Source: Flavobacterium sp. M31R6 (GTDB taxonomy: Bacteria; Bacteroidota; Bacteroidia; Flavobacteriales; Flavobacteriaceae). Taken from it: a DNA stretch of 64,000 nt. The stretch is from positions 3,410,001-3,474,000 of the forward strand of contig NZ_CP054141.1 of NCBI RefSeq assembly GCF_013284035.1. The letters are read 5' to 3'. The notes under the pieces were generated by a model. The model saw only the letters and a list, made by a program, of their open reading frames with translations. It searched no databases and was not told the DNA's origin. The position numbers were made by a program, and so were the translations under genes. This document shows positions 48,537-59,400 of this stretch, piece by piece; positions within the stretch are counted from its first letter, which is position 1, and the number at the start of each line of letters is the position of its first letter.

Positions 48537-48905
48537 TTAGCCTATTTTTGGTATAAGCCATAAAGAATTGAAACCACAAGAAATGGAGGTTTCGTAATCG
48601 TAAAATTTTTCTTTTTCTGAAGAGAAATTAAAAATATTTTTATTAATATCCCATTCACTAATTGAAATAGATGTGTTGCTTGAAGAAGCACAAGCGCATT
48701 TTGAATGGTTGCATTTACCACCGCAACCTTCATGATTTTTAGTTTTTGAATGGCTGTCCTTTTTACAGCAATCGCTATGACAAGTTTCAGAAGAAGTCGC
48801 TTTGTGGGAAGTATCTTTAGCAGAATCTTTTTCACATGCAAAAACACCATTTGACATCAGTAAGAAGCCAAATAATGTGATTACTAAAATGTGAAATTTA
48901 TTCAT
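48537..48905 (-). CDS. Secreted Cys/His-rich small protein
   Basis: This 122-residue precursor has a signal peptide ending near VFAC, then a mature region rich in Cys, His, Lys and Ser (CHSDCCKKDSHSK, CGGKCNHSKCACA). Its C-terminus ends SCGFNSLWLIPKIG. Such composition suits binding of Zn or Cu in the periplasm. The C-terminal pattern (aromatic, Trp-Leu, Pro, Ile) recalls the end of the DUF6660-like proteins further right. I do not recognise a named family. It stands alone between the copper genes and the DUF3943 gene. Confidence 0.7.
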   Translation of the reverse strand: MNKFHILVITLFGFLLMSNGVFACEKDSAKDTSHKATSSETCHSDCCKKDSHSKTKNHEGCGGKCNHSKCACASSSNTSISISEWDINKNIFNFSSEKEKFYDYETSISCGFNSLWLIPKIG

Positions 48906-49017
48906 TTATGTTTGTATTTAATTACATCAAAAATAATCAAATTGTATTGATTATTTGATAATAACCTGTTAAAAAAAACATGCATTGTATTTTTTCATAA
49001 ACAAACAAGTGGTTTAA

Positions 49018-49884
49018 TTAAAAACTGGCCGAAAAACTAAGTCCCCACGTGGTATTTTTAGTATATGGATTGAATCCTACTGGAGCTACATTAAGTTGTG
49101 TTTTTACCTTTTGCTTGTAGCCGCAACCATCCATTATAGTATTAAATGGATCCATAAAAAATAAAGACGTTTTGCCTAAAAATCGCGAATTTAAAACTCT
49201 GGAATCATTTTTAAGAATGCTTTTCTTCGCATAAAAAAATCCCTCACCCATTGCAGAACCAACAATAGGTGTAATAATTAAATCTTGCACTGAAGGAATC
49301 TCTGCAAAAGCTTCAACACCGTATTCCCAGAAGAAAGTTGACATTATAGCCGAATAAGTAAAGGATTCAAAGATATTAAAGCCACAACTACGAGCTGTCA
49401 TATAGTACACCGCTCCAGCATAGGGATGGGTAACATAATTAAAAAAAAAGTTGTCACTATCTACTACAGGACCCGCTTTCACATTCTCTTTCCATTTGGC
49501 TGTAATTCCGTTTTTTCTCATTTCTTCTTTGTCCCATTTCGTTACGCTTTCAGGAAGCAACAATAAAACACCGTAAATAACAACAGTAGTACCTGCGAAA
49601 AGAGCGGTATTATATCCTAATTTTCTATAATCTTTTGTTGTAGGTGGATATACAAGGGAATCTTTAACATAAAAAGAAGAGTCTAATTGGAATGAATCCT
49701 CTTTGTCAAAAGGATAACTGTTAGTATTGTCATTTTCTAATTTATCAATACTAGAATTAAAAGTTAATAAAGAGTTGTCAAATGAGAATTGGTTAGTACT
49801 ACTGGTGCTGATTTGTTGTGCAAATGTTGCAACTCCTATCAATGTAAAAAGTAAGCTGCAAATATTATTCTTTGTTTGAATCAT
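49018..49884 (-). CDS. DUF3943 family outer-membrane-associated protein
   Basis: The ATG at 49884 (MIQTKNNICSLL) gives 288 residues with a signal peptide ending near TFAQ. The core contains HPYAGAVYYMTARS, FFWEYGVEAFAEIPS and IITPIVGSAMGEGFFYAKK, which I recognise as DUF3943. The family is predicted to be in the outer membrane; its role is unknown. It lies between the copper genes and the Zn/Cd ATPase without close partners. An N-terminal Ser/Asn-rich linker of about 50 residues follows the signal. Confidence 0.78.
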   Translation of the reverse strand: MIQTKNNICSLLFTLIGVATFAQQISTSSTNQFSFDNSLLTFNSSIDKLENDNTNSYPFDKEDSFQLDSSFYVKDSLVYPPTTKDYRKLGYNTALFAGTTVVIYGVLLLLPESVTKWDKEEMRKNGITAKWKENVKAGPVVDSDNFFFNYVTHPYAGAVYYMTARSCGFNIFESFTYSAIMSTFFWEYGVEAFAEIPSVQDLIITPIVGSAMGEGFFYAKKSILKNDSRVLNSRFLGKTSLFFMDPFNTIMDGCGYKQKVKTQLNVAPVGFNPYTKNTTWGLSFSASF

Positions 49885-50175
49885 GGGTAATGTAAAAAAT
49901 ATTTTATTTAATATTGTTATCAAGTGTATATCTCAGATTTTACGTTCTTTCAAATAGCATAAAAAATAATTTCCTGCTTAAATAGAATTATTTAAGCCGG
50001 AAAAAGTAATCACATGAATGCTATGTTGACCAACTCAATTAATAAGTTTTGGAATCGTTATACTTCTGATTTTCTTTAATTATAGTTAGAATTCGTTTTG
50101 TTCTTTCATTCAATTTGCTCTTTCTTGAAATATTGAATACTTTTCGTTGAAAAGAGAATTATTTGAATCGGATTT

Positions 50176-52296
50176 TTAAAACTTCATTCTCTGTATTCTG
50201 ACTGCGTTTAAAATGGCAAGCAATGCTACACCTACATCTGCAAAAACGGCTTCCCACATTGTTGCCAGACCACCAGCTCCAAGAACAAGAACAATCGCTT
50301 TTACTGCAAATGCCAGTCCAATGTTTTGATACACAATTTGCTTGGTTTTTTTGCCGATGTTTATCGCTGTAAATATTTTATATGGCTGGTCATTTTGAAT
50401 GACAATATCTGCAGTTTCAATTGTTGCATCACTGCCTAAACCACCCATTGCAATTCCTGCATCGGCAAGGGCAACTACTGGTGCATCGTTTACACCATCG
50501 CCAACAAAAGCAATTTTTAAGTTTTCAGATTTGAGTTCTTCTACTTTCTCTACCTTATTTTCAGGCAATAAATCGCCATAGGCTTGATCGATATTTAACT
50601 CTTTGGCAACAGCATCAACAACGGCTTGTTTGTCTCCCGAAAGCATTACTGTTTTTACATTTATTCTATGTAAACTTTCGATAGCTTGTTTGGCATCTTC
50701 TTTTATTTCGTCTGCAATTAGAAAATAGCCAGAATATTTTTGATTGATGGCAATAACGATAATCGTGAAAGGTGTATTGTCGATTTCGGCATCATAACTG
50801 ATATTGAATTTCTTCATCAGTTTTACATTTCCTGCCAAGATTTCGTTTCCATCTACTTTGCCTTTTAATCCGTGTCCTGCAATTTCTTCGACGTCGGTAA
50901 CGGTTGTGTTTTTCTCTGTTCCTTTTGCATATTCAATAATAGCTGTTCCAACGGGGTGAGTCGATTTGGTTTCTAATGCAGCCGTAAATTTTACTAAATC
51001 AGCTTCGGAAATATCCACAGCAACCACTTTTTGAACTTTGAAAACGCCTTTGGTCAGTGTTCCTGTTTTATCCATAACGACCACTTGAATGGTTGCCATT
51101 ATATCCAGAAAATTAGATCCTTTGACCAGAATTCCGTTTTTACTTGCTGCACCAATTCCTCCAAAATATCCTAACGGAATGGAGATTACTAACGCACAAG
51201 GACAGGAAATAACCAAAAAGATTAATGCTCTGTACAACCAATCGCTGAAAACATAATTATCGACAAAAGCAATAGGTATGAGACAAATGGCAATAGCTGC
51301 AAACACTACTGCTGGCGTGTATATTTTGGCAAATTTTCTGATGAACAATTCGGTTGGTGCTTTTTTGGCGGTTGCTTCCTGCACCATTTCCAAGATTTTT
51401 GAGAGCTTACTATCTGAATAAGCCGTTGTTACTTCGACCAAAACAACTGTATTCAGGTTTATCATTCCAGCAAGAACGGTTTCGTCTTTTTGTTTGGTAT
51501 CAGGTTTACTTTCTCCTGTTAGGGCAGCAGTGTTGAACGAAGCGGTGTCAGAAATTAACTTTCCGTCCAGTGCCAGTTTTTCTCCAGGTTTTAATTGAAT
51601 AATTTCTCCAATTGTGATTTCAGATGCTTTTTTAGAAACAGCATTTTTACCTTCCATTACAGTTGCAGTATCCGGTCTTTGGTCTAATAATGCTTTAATG
51701 TTTGATTTTGCCCTTTGAACTGCCAATGTTTGAAACACTTCGCCAATTGCATAAAACAGCATTACAGCAACACCTTCTGGATATTCGCTAATTGCAAAAG
51801 CTCCAATGGTAGCAATACTCATTAATAAAAACTCTGAAAATATTTCACCTTTTCGGATGCTTTCAAATGCTTCTTTAAGCACAGGTAATCCAACAGGTAA
51901 ATAGGCTATTATATACCACGCAGTTCTAACCCAATCTGTAAACCAAGTTGGTGTAAAATAGTTGTCGAAACCAATTGCGACAAGTAATAGTGTAAAACTT
52001 ATGATTGCCGGTAGAAACATTTGAAGCGTGGTTTGGTCACCGCCTGAATGGTCGTGCTCGTCATCGTCTGAATGTTCGTCGTGGCTGTGCGCATCGTGAT
52101 TGTGACCGTCATCGTGATCGTCATTGTTTTTGTGCTGTGCTTTTACAGGTTCGTCATCGCCACAGCAACTGTCTTTTTTGGTTTTGGCTTTAGTTTTTTT
52201 ATCTGCCAAATGATTTATTTTTACTTCTTGTGAGCAACAAGTCATTTTGCCTTGTGCGTCATAAATATGCTTGTGTTTTGGGTCTGTATTTATCAT
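50176..52296 (-). CDS. zntA: Zn/Cd/Pb-exporting P1B-type ATPase
   Basis: This 706-residue inner-membrane pump has no HMA domain. It has instead a Cys pair (MTCCSQ), a DSCCGD motif and a long His/Asp-rich stretch (HDDGHNHDAHSHDEHSDDD in part) that suits Zn or Cd. The core contains SCPCALVISIPLG, the phosphorylation site DKTGTLTKG, HP in THPVGTAI, and GDGVNDAPVVALADAGIAMG. These match the ZntA/CadA group. It is followed by DUF1345 and ZIP genes, suggesting a zinc/cadmium module. No metal-responsive regulator is adjacent. Confidence 0.93.
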   Translation of the reverse strand: MINTDPKHKHIYDAQGKMTCCSQEVKINHLADKKTKAKTKKDSCCGDDEPVKAQHKNNDDHDDGHNHDAHSHDEHSDDDEHDHSGGDQTTLQMFLPAIISFTLLLVAIGFDNYFTPTWFTDWVRTAWYIIAYLPVGLPVLKEAFESIRKGEIFSEFLLMSIATIGAFAISEYPEGVAVMLFYAIGEVFQTLAVQRAKSNIKALLDQRPDTATVMEGKNAVSKKASEITIGEIIQLKPGEKLALDGKLISDTASFNTAALTGESKPDTKQKDETVLAGMINLNTVVLVEVTTAYSDSKLSKILEMVQEATAKKAPTELFIRKFAKIYTPAVVFAAIAICLIPIAFVDNYVFSDWLYRALIFLVISCPCALVISIPLGYFGGIGAASKNGILVKGSNFLDIMATIQVVVMDKTGTLTKGVFKVQKVVAVDISEADLVKFTAALETKSTHPVGTAIIEYAKGTEKNTTVTDVEEIAGHGLKGKVDGNEILAGNVKLMKKFNISYDAEIDNTPFTIIVIAINQKYSGYFLIADEIKEDAKQAIESLHRINVKTVMLSGDKQAVVDAVAKELNIDQAYGDLLPENKVEKVEELKSENLKIAFVGDGVNDAPVVALADAGIAMGGLGSDATIETADIVIQNDQPYKIFTAINIGKKTKQIVYQNIGLAFAVKAIVLVLGAGGLATMWEAVFADVGVALLAILNAVRIQRMKF

Positions 52297-52317
52297 AGAT
52301 ATTTGATTTTAATTGAT

Positions 52318-52995
52318 TTAATTTAGATTAGATATTGCACTAATAGTAAGTGCCACAATAATTGTATTGAATGTAAATGATATTAAACTATGCATTAAAA
52401 CAAAACGCCTAATTGTTCTTGAAGTTATTACAATGTCTGATACTTGAAAAGTCATTCCGATTACAAACGAAAAGTAGGCAAAATCTAAATAATCGGGTTT
52501 AGTTTTACTTGGAAATTTGATTCCACCAATATTAGTACCCGTATTGAGTTCATTATGGTCGTGGTATAAATGTGCATATCGAATTGTGAATGTCGTGTGC
52601 AAAAGTAACCACGATAAAACAACAGGCGAGATTGAAATAATGGAATGAAAAAGTTTATATTCATTTGTATAGTTTTTTTTAGTTAGTAATGCCAAAGTTC
52701 CAAAAAGACTAAATATGATTGCAATGAGTACAATGCTAAAAATGGTTTTAAGATTTTCGTCTTGTTTAGTAACAATATGGCATAGATGATCTGCTTTTGT
52801 AGTCGAAAAAAGAATCCAACTAAAAAGTAGCATAAAGATGCAAAAAGTATCCCAACTCAAAATAATACTATTATTAAAGTTGACATTTAAATAAAATAAT
52901 AAGCCATAAATAATTATTGACAATGCAGAAGCAATAATTAATTTTTTAGACCCCGTTATTTTTTCAATCCAATGATGTTTGATATTATTTTCCAT
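52318..52995 (-). CDS. DUF1345 family membrane protein
   Basis: This 225-residue protein has about six hydrophobic segments and the conserved YAHLYHDHN and YLDFAYFSFVIGMTFQVSD stretches of DUF1345. The function is unknown. It lies between the ZIP transporter (12-bp gap) and the Zn/Cd ATPase (21-bp gap) on the same strand, so it is probably co-expressed with them. The His-rich loop could bind a metal, but this is speculation. Confidence 0.83.
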   Translation of the reverse strand: MENNIKHHWIEKITGSKKLIIASALSIIIYGLLFYLNVNFNNSIILSWDTFCIFMLLFSWILFSTTKADHLCHIVTKQDENLKTIFSIVLIAIIFSLFGTLALLTKKNYTNEYKLFHSIISISPVVLSWLLLHTTFTIRYAHLYHDHNELNTGTNIGGIKFPSKTKPDYLDFAYFSFVIGMTFQVSDIVITSRTIRRFVLMHSLISFTFNTIIVALTISAISNLN

Positions 52996-53007
52996 TTAGT
53001 TTAAAAT

Positions 53008-53739
53008 TTATGCTATCATTCCTATTATTAAAAATATGAGAAACCCAACAAAAAACATTGCTGTTTGTAAAAGTGTTTCTTTTTCTTCGTGTGCTTCGGT
53101 GAGTAATTCTTCGGTTACTAAAAACAATAAAGCGGCTAATCCAAAGGACAAAACTAATTCTAACCATTCTTGTGATAAGGAAGATAGAAATGTAATGCCC
53201 AAAGTAGCTCCTATAAAGAAACAAAATCCTAAAATGGATAAGATTATTATATTTTTTTTTGCAGAAATATTACTTGTAGAAAGTGCTAATATTACAGCCA
53301 AGCCAAGAGCAAATGTTTCTAAAGCCAATGCTACAGAAAGTAAAATACCTTCCGTATTTCCTGCTGCAAAACCTACGCCTAAAAGCAAACCGTCTATTAC
53401 TAAATCAATACCCAATGCAATTAATAAACCCATTGGCAAAGCATTTGAGGTTTTATTTTCTTCTTCTTTACTTTCTATTTTTTCGGCAAAATATTTTACT
53501 AAAACCATCGTGATAATGCCTAAACCAAAACCAATACCAACTTCTAATGGTTTGTGGTTTTTTATGATATCTGGCAACAACTCTACGGCTACCACCGAGA
53601 ATACTACACCACCTGCAAAGTGCAAAACCGCACTACGAAAAGCACCATTTGGGGTTGTAAATAATCCTGTAAGACCACCAATTAAGATAGAAACTACTGG
53701 AATTAATGCGTATAAATAAACTTCTGAAATGTTTGTCAT
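53008..53739 (-). CDS. ZIP family metal transporter
   Basis: This 243-residue inner-membrane protein has eight predicted helices and a charged loop after the third. The metal-site helices carry LHFAGGVVFSVVAVELLPD and ALGIDLVIDGLLLGVGFA, as in ZupT/ZIP proteins. ZIP proteins usually take up Zn and other divalent ions, although some flavobacterial members lie next to efflux genes. It is the first gene of the ZIP-DUF1345-ATPase group. The combination of a ZIP with an exporter suggests control of zinc level rather than simple resistance. Confidence 0.88.
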   Translation of the reverse strand: MTNISEVYLYALIPVVSILIGGLTGLFTTPNGAFRSAVLHFAGGVVFSVVAVELLPDIIKNHKPLEVGIGFGLGIITMVLVKYFAEKIESKEEENKTSNALPMGLLIALGIDLVIDGLLLGVGFAAGNTEGILLSVALALETFALGLAVILALSTSNISAKKNIIILSILGFCFFIGATLGITFLSSLSQEWLELVLSFGLAALLFLVTEELLTEAHEEKETLLQTAMFFVGFLIFLIIGMIA

Positions 53740-53755
53740 ATTTTTTGATTATTAA

Positions 53756-53956
53756 TTAACAACAATTATCTCCTGCTTGTATTGGTGGACATTTTACTGA
53801 ACCATAACTGCAATAAACGCAACAATCTCCTTCTAATGGTTAGAGTATTGCTTTGCACTTATCATATTCGTAAAAGAACTAACAAGCATTGGTTGGCATT
53901 ATTTCTTCTTTTCTGTATCCGCAGTTGGGGCAAGTTAAAGTTGATTTTAATTTCAT
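53756..53956 (-). pseudogene. Decayed copy of the MerC Cys-rich tail
   Basis: This frame of 67 codons from an ATG matches the C-terminal ~65 residues of the MerC-like protein at 46009-46608: LKSTLTCPNCG at the start and GDCCVYCSYGSVKCPPIQAG near the end. Two in-frame stops, TAG after TNAC and TAA after KAIL, break it. The DNA similarity is obvious over the whole length. It is an isolated duplicate of the metal-binding tail, or the remains of a stand-alone GDCC protein. Confidence 0.85.
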
Positions 53957-54012
53957 AATTATTTAATTTTGATGTACATCGAATCAATTTATCGTTTGTA
54001 AAGTATTTATGT

Positions 54013-54423
54013 TTATTTATTATCAATGTAATTTGTTTCAATCTCTACTTGTTGATTTAGAATCCATTCTTTTGCTTTTTCTCTGTCGGGCAAATCGAAA
54101 TACATCAACTTGGCTTTTGTAAATGGTTTCATAATTGAACGCATACTATTTTCCCATTTTTTAACACCTACAATAGCAATTCTTTCGATATCCGCAGAAT
54201 GTGTAAAATTCATTTTCCCATAATTGATTTCGATTATACCATCTTCCCAAAAACCATTTGAACCAGAATCATCGTCCATTTCAAAATACCATCTAACTTT
54301 TTTACCGGTATCAATAATATTATGAATAAAAGGATGAATTTTTTCATAATCTTTAATACCTAATAAATCATTTGCCCTTGTAGCTATGATATTTTCCCCT
54401 GTAAAATCTAAAAGCTGTAGCAT
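54013..54423 (-). CDS. SpoIIAA-like STAS/SEC14 domain protein
   Basis: The ATG at 54423 (MLQLLDFTGENIIATRAND) is preferred to a start eight codons upstream and gives 136 residues. The fold pattern, with VRWYFEMDDDSGSNGFWEDG and ERIAIVGVKKWEN, matches the SpoIIAA-like family. These soluble proteins are often stress-linked and of unknown mechanism. The gene sits between the ZIP/ATPase module and the MgtC gene with no tight coupling. A lipid- or nucleotide-binding role is possible but not visible. Confidence 0.8.
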   Translation of the reverse strand: MLQLLDFTGENIIATRANDLLGIKDYEKIHPFIHNIIDTGKKVRWYFEMDDDSGSNGFWEDGIIEINYGKMNFTHSADIERIAIVGVKKWENSMRSIMKPFTKAKLMYFDLPDREKAKEWILNQQVEIETNYIDNK

Positions 54424-54579
54424 AATTATAAATATTTTGAAATTCAAAGTTGACTAATTCTTTTTTATGTTAATAAATACTAGATTTTACCATAGGTGAT
54501 GCAACTTTTGATTCAGTAGAAGTTGTGTTTGATGTAGTCATAATTATTATCTTTTAAATTAATTTCACTATTTTAAGTA

Positions 54580-55047
54580 CTAATTGTTGCAGTCTCCTTC
54601 ACCATACTTGTTTATCATATTTTGCTTCCATTTTATATACCTTTTTTGATGGTGTAATGAAAGTAGAAAATACAACGCACAAGCACCTATTATAGCTATA
54701 ATGAACATATTTAATCCAACGGCAACACCAACAGCTGAAGTACACCAAACCGTAGCTGCAGTTGTTAATCCGTGTGATGTTCCTGTACTAGAGTTGCGAT
54801 AAATAATACCTGCACCTAGAAAACCAACACCTGTTACAATATTTGCAATTACTCTTGAAGTATCCGCAGAATTATTAACTAAATGTGCAGTAATAGCGGT
54901 AAATAAGGTTGAGCCAATACAAACTGCGGCATAGGTTCTTATACCAGCATCACTACCGTGTCTTTCTCTATCTAAACCAATAAATGCTCCTAATAAAAAT
55001 GAAACAATCAGTTTAAAAACAATAATTAATTCGGCATTTATATCCAT
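54580..55047 (-). CDS. MgtC/SapB family membrane protein
   Basis: This 155-residue protein has four or five hydrophobic segments and the MgtC signatures FLLGAFIGLDRERHGSDAGIRT and GVGFLGAGIIYR. It has only the conserved membrane part; the C-terminal ACT-like domain of true MgtC is missing, as in many YhiD/SapB forms. Family members modulate ATP synthase, acid tolerance or Mg homeostasis. It lies between the STAS-like and CzcB genes in the metal island. Confidence 0.88.
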   Translation of the reverse strand: MDINAELIIVFKLIVSFLLGAFIGLDRERHGSDAGIRTYAAVCIGSTLFTAITAHLVNNSADTSRVIANIVTGVGFLGAGIIYRNSSTGTSHGLTTAATVWCTSAVGVAVGLNMFIIAIIGACALYFLLSLHHQKRYIKWKQNMINKYGEGDCNN

Positions 55048-55169
55048 AAATCTATTATATTAAATGATTTTGGTTTTCTACAATTTTAGATAAATTAACC
55101 CATTGGAGCAATTAGTTTAAAAAAAGTGACTTACTGTTTTTAATAATTGCATCCAATGAGTATTACAGT

Positions 55170-56408
55170 TTATTCTTCCCCTTTGTTGGTTAATTTTGCA
55201 TTTACAAAGAATGCGCCTTTTGTCACAATTTTTGCATTTGCAGGAATGTCTTTTACCAATGTTATAGCTGTATAACCCATATTAGAAACGCCTATTGCGA
55301 CTTCTATTTTTTCAAAATTTGTTGTAGTCTCCTTGGTTTTTGGTTCTTCGGATTTGTTTTCTTCTTCTTGTGGTTCTTCTTCGGCTTTTTTATCCGTTAC
55401 AATAAAAATATAGTCTTTCCCATCAGCACTTACTATGGCATCCGTAGGGATTGCATCGGTAGTAACATTATTTAAACTTACAATTGCCGTTATATTCATT
55501 CCGTCTATGAGTCCGGTTTTATTACCTTGAACAGTAGCGTGCACTGGAATACTTTTACTATCACTCTCAAATGAAGCCCCTACTGAATATACTTTTGCAT
55601 TGTAATCTTCCCCTGAATTATTGGTGATTCTAAAATGGATAATTTGCCCCACTTTTAGCATAGGCAAATCTTTTTCAAATACGTTTAGATCTAAATGTAG
55701 TTGTGTGTTATCAACAATTTCGGCAACTGGTGAAGAGACATCAACATAACTTCCGATTTTAGAGAAAACATTACTAATTGTACCGCTTATAGGGCATGTT
55801 ACTGATAATGCGGAACGTAAATTACCGTTGTTTAAGCTATTTGGATTAATACCCATCAATTGAATTTGCTGTTGCAAAGATGCTCTGCGTGTTCTAATTG
55901 ATTTTAGTTCTGCATCGGCATTTTGGTAGTTTTTTAATGCCCCTGCATTTCCTGCATTGAGTTCTTTTTGTCTTGCTAATTCTTGTTCGGCAAAGATTAT
56001 TTTACTGGAAGTACTCAAATATTCTTCCTGTAGTTGTATGAATTGCGGATTGACGATTGTAGCAATTACTTGGCCTTTTTTTACAAAATCACCTAACTGT
56101 ACATTAATTGTTTTTATTACACCTCCGTACATCGAAGTAGCATTGGCTTTGTTATTATTAGGCACCCGTAATGCTCCATTGGCTTTCAATGTGGCTGTTA
56201 ATTCTTTTTGTTCTATGCTTCCGTATTGTATACCCACAGTTTTAATTTGTTCAGCAGTTAATGATGCAATTGATGCTGGTGCTTCTTCAGTTTTAGGTTT
56301 CTCAACTACTTCTTCTGGTTTCGTTTCTTTACTCCCGCAAGAAATTAACGTTACGCATAAAGTGGTGAGTAAAAGATAATTTTTATATTTTATTTTTAAA
56401 GATTTCAT
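55170..56408 (-). CDS. czcB: CzcB-type efflux adaptor lipoprotein
   Basis: The ATG at 56408 (MKSLKIKYKN) gives 412 residues with a lipobox (TLISCGSKE). The protein has a lipoyl/barrel-sandwich region (GGVIKTINVQLGDFVKKGQ), a helical hairpin near residues 130-190, and beta domains. A Glu-rich insertion (EEEPQEEENKSEE) near residue 360 is unusual and may bind divalent ions. It is the adaptor for the Czc-type pump encoded 10 bp upstream. No heavy-metal-binding CxxC domain is present, in contrast with the Cus-type adaptors, which fits a Zn/Co/Cd substrate. Confidence 0.88.
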   Translation of the reverse strand: MKSLKIKYKNYLLLTTLCVTLISCGSKETKPEEVVEKPKTEEAPASIASLTAEQIKTVGIQYGSIEQKELTATLKANGALRVPNNNKANATSMYGGVIKTINVQLGDFVKKGQVIATIVNPQFIQLQEEYLSTSSKIIFAEQELARQKELNAGNAGALKNYQNADAELKSIRTRRASLQQQIQLMGINPNSLNNGNLRSALSVTCPISGTISNVFSKIGSYVDVSSPVAEIVDNTQLHLDLNVFEKDLPMLKVGQIIHFRITNNSGEDYNAKVYSVGASFESDSKSIPVHATVQGNKTGLIDGMNITAIVSLNNVTTDAIPTDAIVSADGKDYIFIVTDKKAEEEPQEEENKSEEPKTKETTTNFEKIEVAIGVSNMGYTAITLVKDIPANAKIVTKGAFFVNAKLTNKGEE

Positions 56409-56418
56409 TTTTTTGAAT

Positions 56419-59400
56419 TTATTTGTTTGTGAAATAATTGTATTCAATAATCGCTTGGTTGTATGCATTTAGATTGTCTAAATAGTTTTTTCGTATTTCG
56501 ATGGCTTGACTTAAATACAATGAAAAATCGGCATAACTTATTTCTCCTGCTCGATAGGATTGATTCGCGGCTTTTATGATTTCGTCAGCTTGTTGTAAGC
56601 CTGAAATTTCGTAAAATTGCAAACCTGACACACTTTTTTCAACTTCGGTTTGACGTTGTGCTAAAGAAGATTTAAGTATTTGTGTTTGATATTGCAATTG
56701 TTGTTCTTGTACTTCTTTTTCGGTTTTGGCGGCTTTTATTTTATTGCGATTGGCACCACTTCCAAATATTGGAAATGATGTTGCAAATGAGAAACCAGTA
56801 TATGGATCGGCTACGCCATATAATTTTTGTGAAAAAACACGACCGGAAAATTCAGGTAAGCGATTGCTTTTTTGGATTGCAATTTCACTATTGGCAATCG
56901 ACACATTTTGTTGCAATAAAAGAAGATTTGGATGGTTTTCTGTTGAATTTTGCAAACCATATTCTAACTTTTCTAATGATTTTGAAAGCGGTAAAATGGC
57001 TTCCGAACTATTCAATAACTGCATTAGTGCCTGTTGCTGTACAATCATTTCTTTTTGAAGTTGAATGATATTTGTTTCAATTTCTTTCAACTTTACGTTT
57101 GCTGAAATTTTTTCAATACCAGCACTTTCTCCTGTTTTAACTTTTATAATTGTGGTCTTTAGTAAACCAATATAGATACTGTCCAGTCGCTGATACAAAG
57201 CTGTTTTATCTTGTAAATACCATAATTGGTAATAAACAGAACGGATATTTTTTTTCAGCTCTGTATTGATTACTTCCTTGTTGAACTCATAGTATTTGGT
57301 TTGCTCTCGATAGTAATTCTTCTTGGCTTGGTTTACTTGAGGCATATAGAAGCTCTGCTGTAAACCAATTTTCCAAATACCCGTTTTATCCGAAGGGCGC
57401 AAATCTTCATTTTCTACAAATATTCCCGTTTTGGGAAATTCCTTGTTCCCTTTTATCAGGAACCGGTTTTTTGCGATTTGCGATTGATTGATGTTGTATT
57501 GCAAATTGTCTTTTAAGCCCAAGTTCAAAACTTCATCGATACTTTTTCGGGATTGTGCTTGACCATTATTGAATGAAAATAATAATCCAATAACTAAAAT
57601 AGTTGTAATTGATTTCACTCTTGGTTTTCTTTTTAATTTTAGTTTTGTGTTGAATATGATGTAGAGCAACGGCAATACAAACAAGGTCAAGAATGTTGCC
57701 GAGATTAATCCGCCAATTACTACGGTAGCCAATGGTTTTTGTACTTCGGCACCAGCACTATGTGACATTGCCATCGGTAAAAATCCTAACGATGCTACGG
57801 TAGCCGTCATTAAAACTGGTCGTAATCTTATTTTTGTTCCTTCGATTACCCGTTTTATGACATCATCCCAACCTTCTTTTTCGAGTTGGTTGAATGTGCC
57901 GATTAATACAATTCCGTTCAATACCGCTACTCCAAACAAAGCAATAAAACCAATCCCTGCCGAAATACTAAAAGGCATTCCACGAAGCAGTAAAGCAAAT
58001 ACACCACCAATGGCACTCATTGGAATTGCCGTGAAAATTAAACCAGCTTGTTTCATTGAATTGAACGTAAAATACAAAAGCATAAAAATTAATAATAAGG
58101 AAATAGGAACGGCAATCATCAATCGATTAGATGCTTTTTGTAAGTTCTCAAATGTACCTCCATAGGTAAAATAATAACCTGATGGCAATTTTACTTTTGT
58201 TGCCAGCTTGTCTTGAATTTCTTTTACCACACTCTGAACATCTCTATCTTGTATGTTAAAACCTATTACAATTCTACGTTTTCCAGATTCTCTACTGATT
58301 TGTGCTGGACCTAATTTAAAATCTACTTTTGCAACTTGAGACAATGGTATTTGATTGCCAGTAGGTGTAGGTATCAATAAATTATTCACATCATCAATAC
58401 TTCTTCTTGACGTACTGTCTAATCGCACCACTAAATCAAATTTTCGCTCATTTTCGTAGACTACACCTGCTGCTTTTCCTGCAAAAGCAGTACTTACGAT
58501 ACTGTTTATGTCTTCGACATTTAGACCATAATTGGCAATTCGCAAACGGTCATATTCTATATTGATTTGTGGTAATCCATCCACTTGCTCTACTTGTGGA
58601 GAAGAAACGCCTTTTACGTTTGTTATTACACTTTCGACTTTTTTGGCATACACAGAAAGACTGTCCAAGTTTTCTCCAAATATTTTTATAGCTACATCCT
58701 GTTTAATCCCAGTCATCAATTCATTAAAACGCATTTGAATCGGTTGGCTTTTCTCAATAAAAACACCAGGAATTACGCTTAATTTTTCTTCTATTGCATC
58801 GCCCAATTCATCATAGGTTCTGCCTGATTTCCATTCGTCTTGCGGTTTGAGAATAATCATCATATCTGTTGCTCCAGGAGGCATTGGGTCAGTAGGCACT
58901 TCACCAGCTCCCGTTTTTCCCACTACAATTTTTACTTCATCAAATTGCTTGGCGATTCTTGCGCCTTGCATCGAGGTTTCAATACTTTGGGATAAAGAAG
59001 TTTCGATAGGCATTTTAAATTCAAAGGCATAATCTCCTTCGGCTAAATTGGGGATAAACTCTCCACCCATTTTGGTAAAAATAAAAACGGTAATCAACAA
59101 TAAAGCAACAGTAAGACCTACGACTTTGTATTTTATGGCAATTACTTTTTCTAAAAGAGGTTCGTATTTGCCGTACAAGAAATCCATCATTTTATCCGAA
59201 AATGTTTTCTTGTGACTGATGTGTTTTGGCAAAAACAAGGCACTCATCATTGGAATGTATGTTAACGAAAGTATCATAGCACCGATAATGGCAAACGAAA
59301 CTGTTTTTGCCATTGGGCCAAACATTTTTCCTTCGATTCCTACCAATGATAAAATTGGGAAGTACACAATCATAATGATGATTTGTCCAAAGGCAGCACT

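Noticed and set aside
48542-48850. Minus-strand open frame of 102 codons
   Set aside because: It overlaps the Cys/His-rich secreted protein in another frame, with no signal peptide or Cys pattern; the other frame is clearly the real one.
53036-53719. Plus-strand open frame of 227 codons
   Set aside because: It is antisense to the complete ZIP transporter gene and has a composition typical of a mirrored membrane protein.
54470-54541. Minus-strand frame of 23 codons with its own ATG, rich in Ser and Thr
   Set aside because: It is too short and has no recognisable motif. It could be a leader peptide between the MgtC and STAS-like genes, but nothing supports that.
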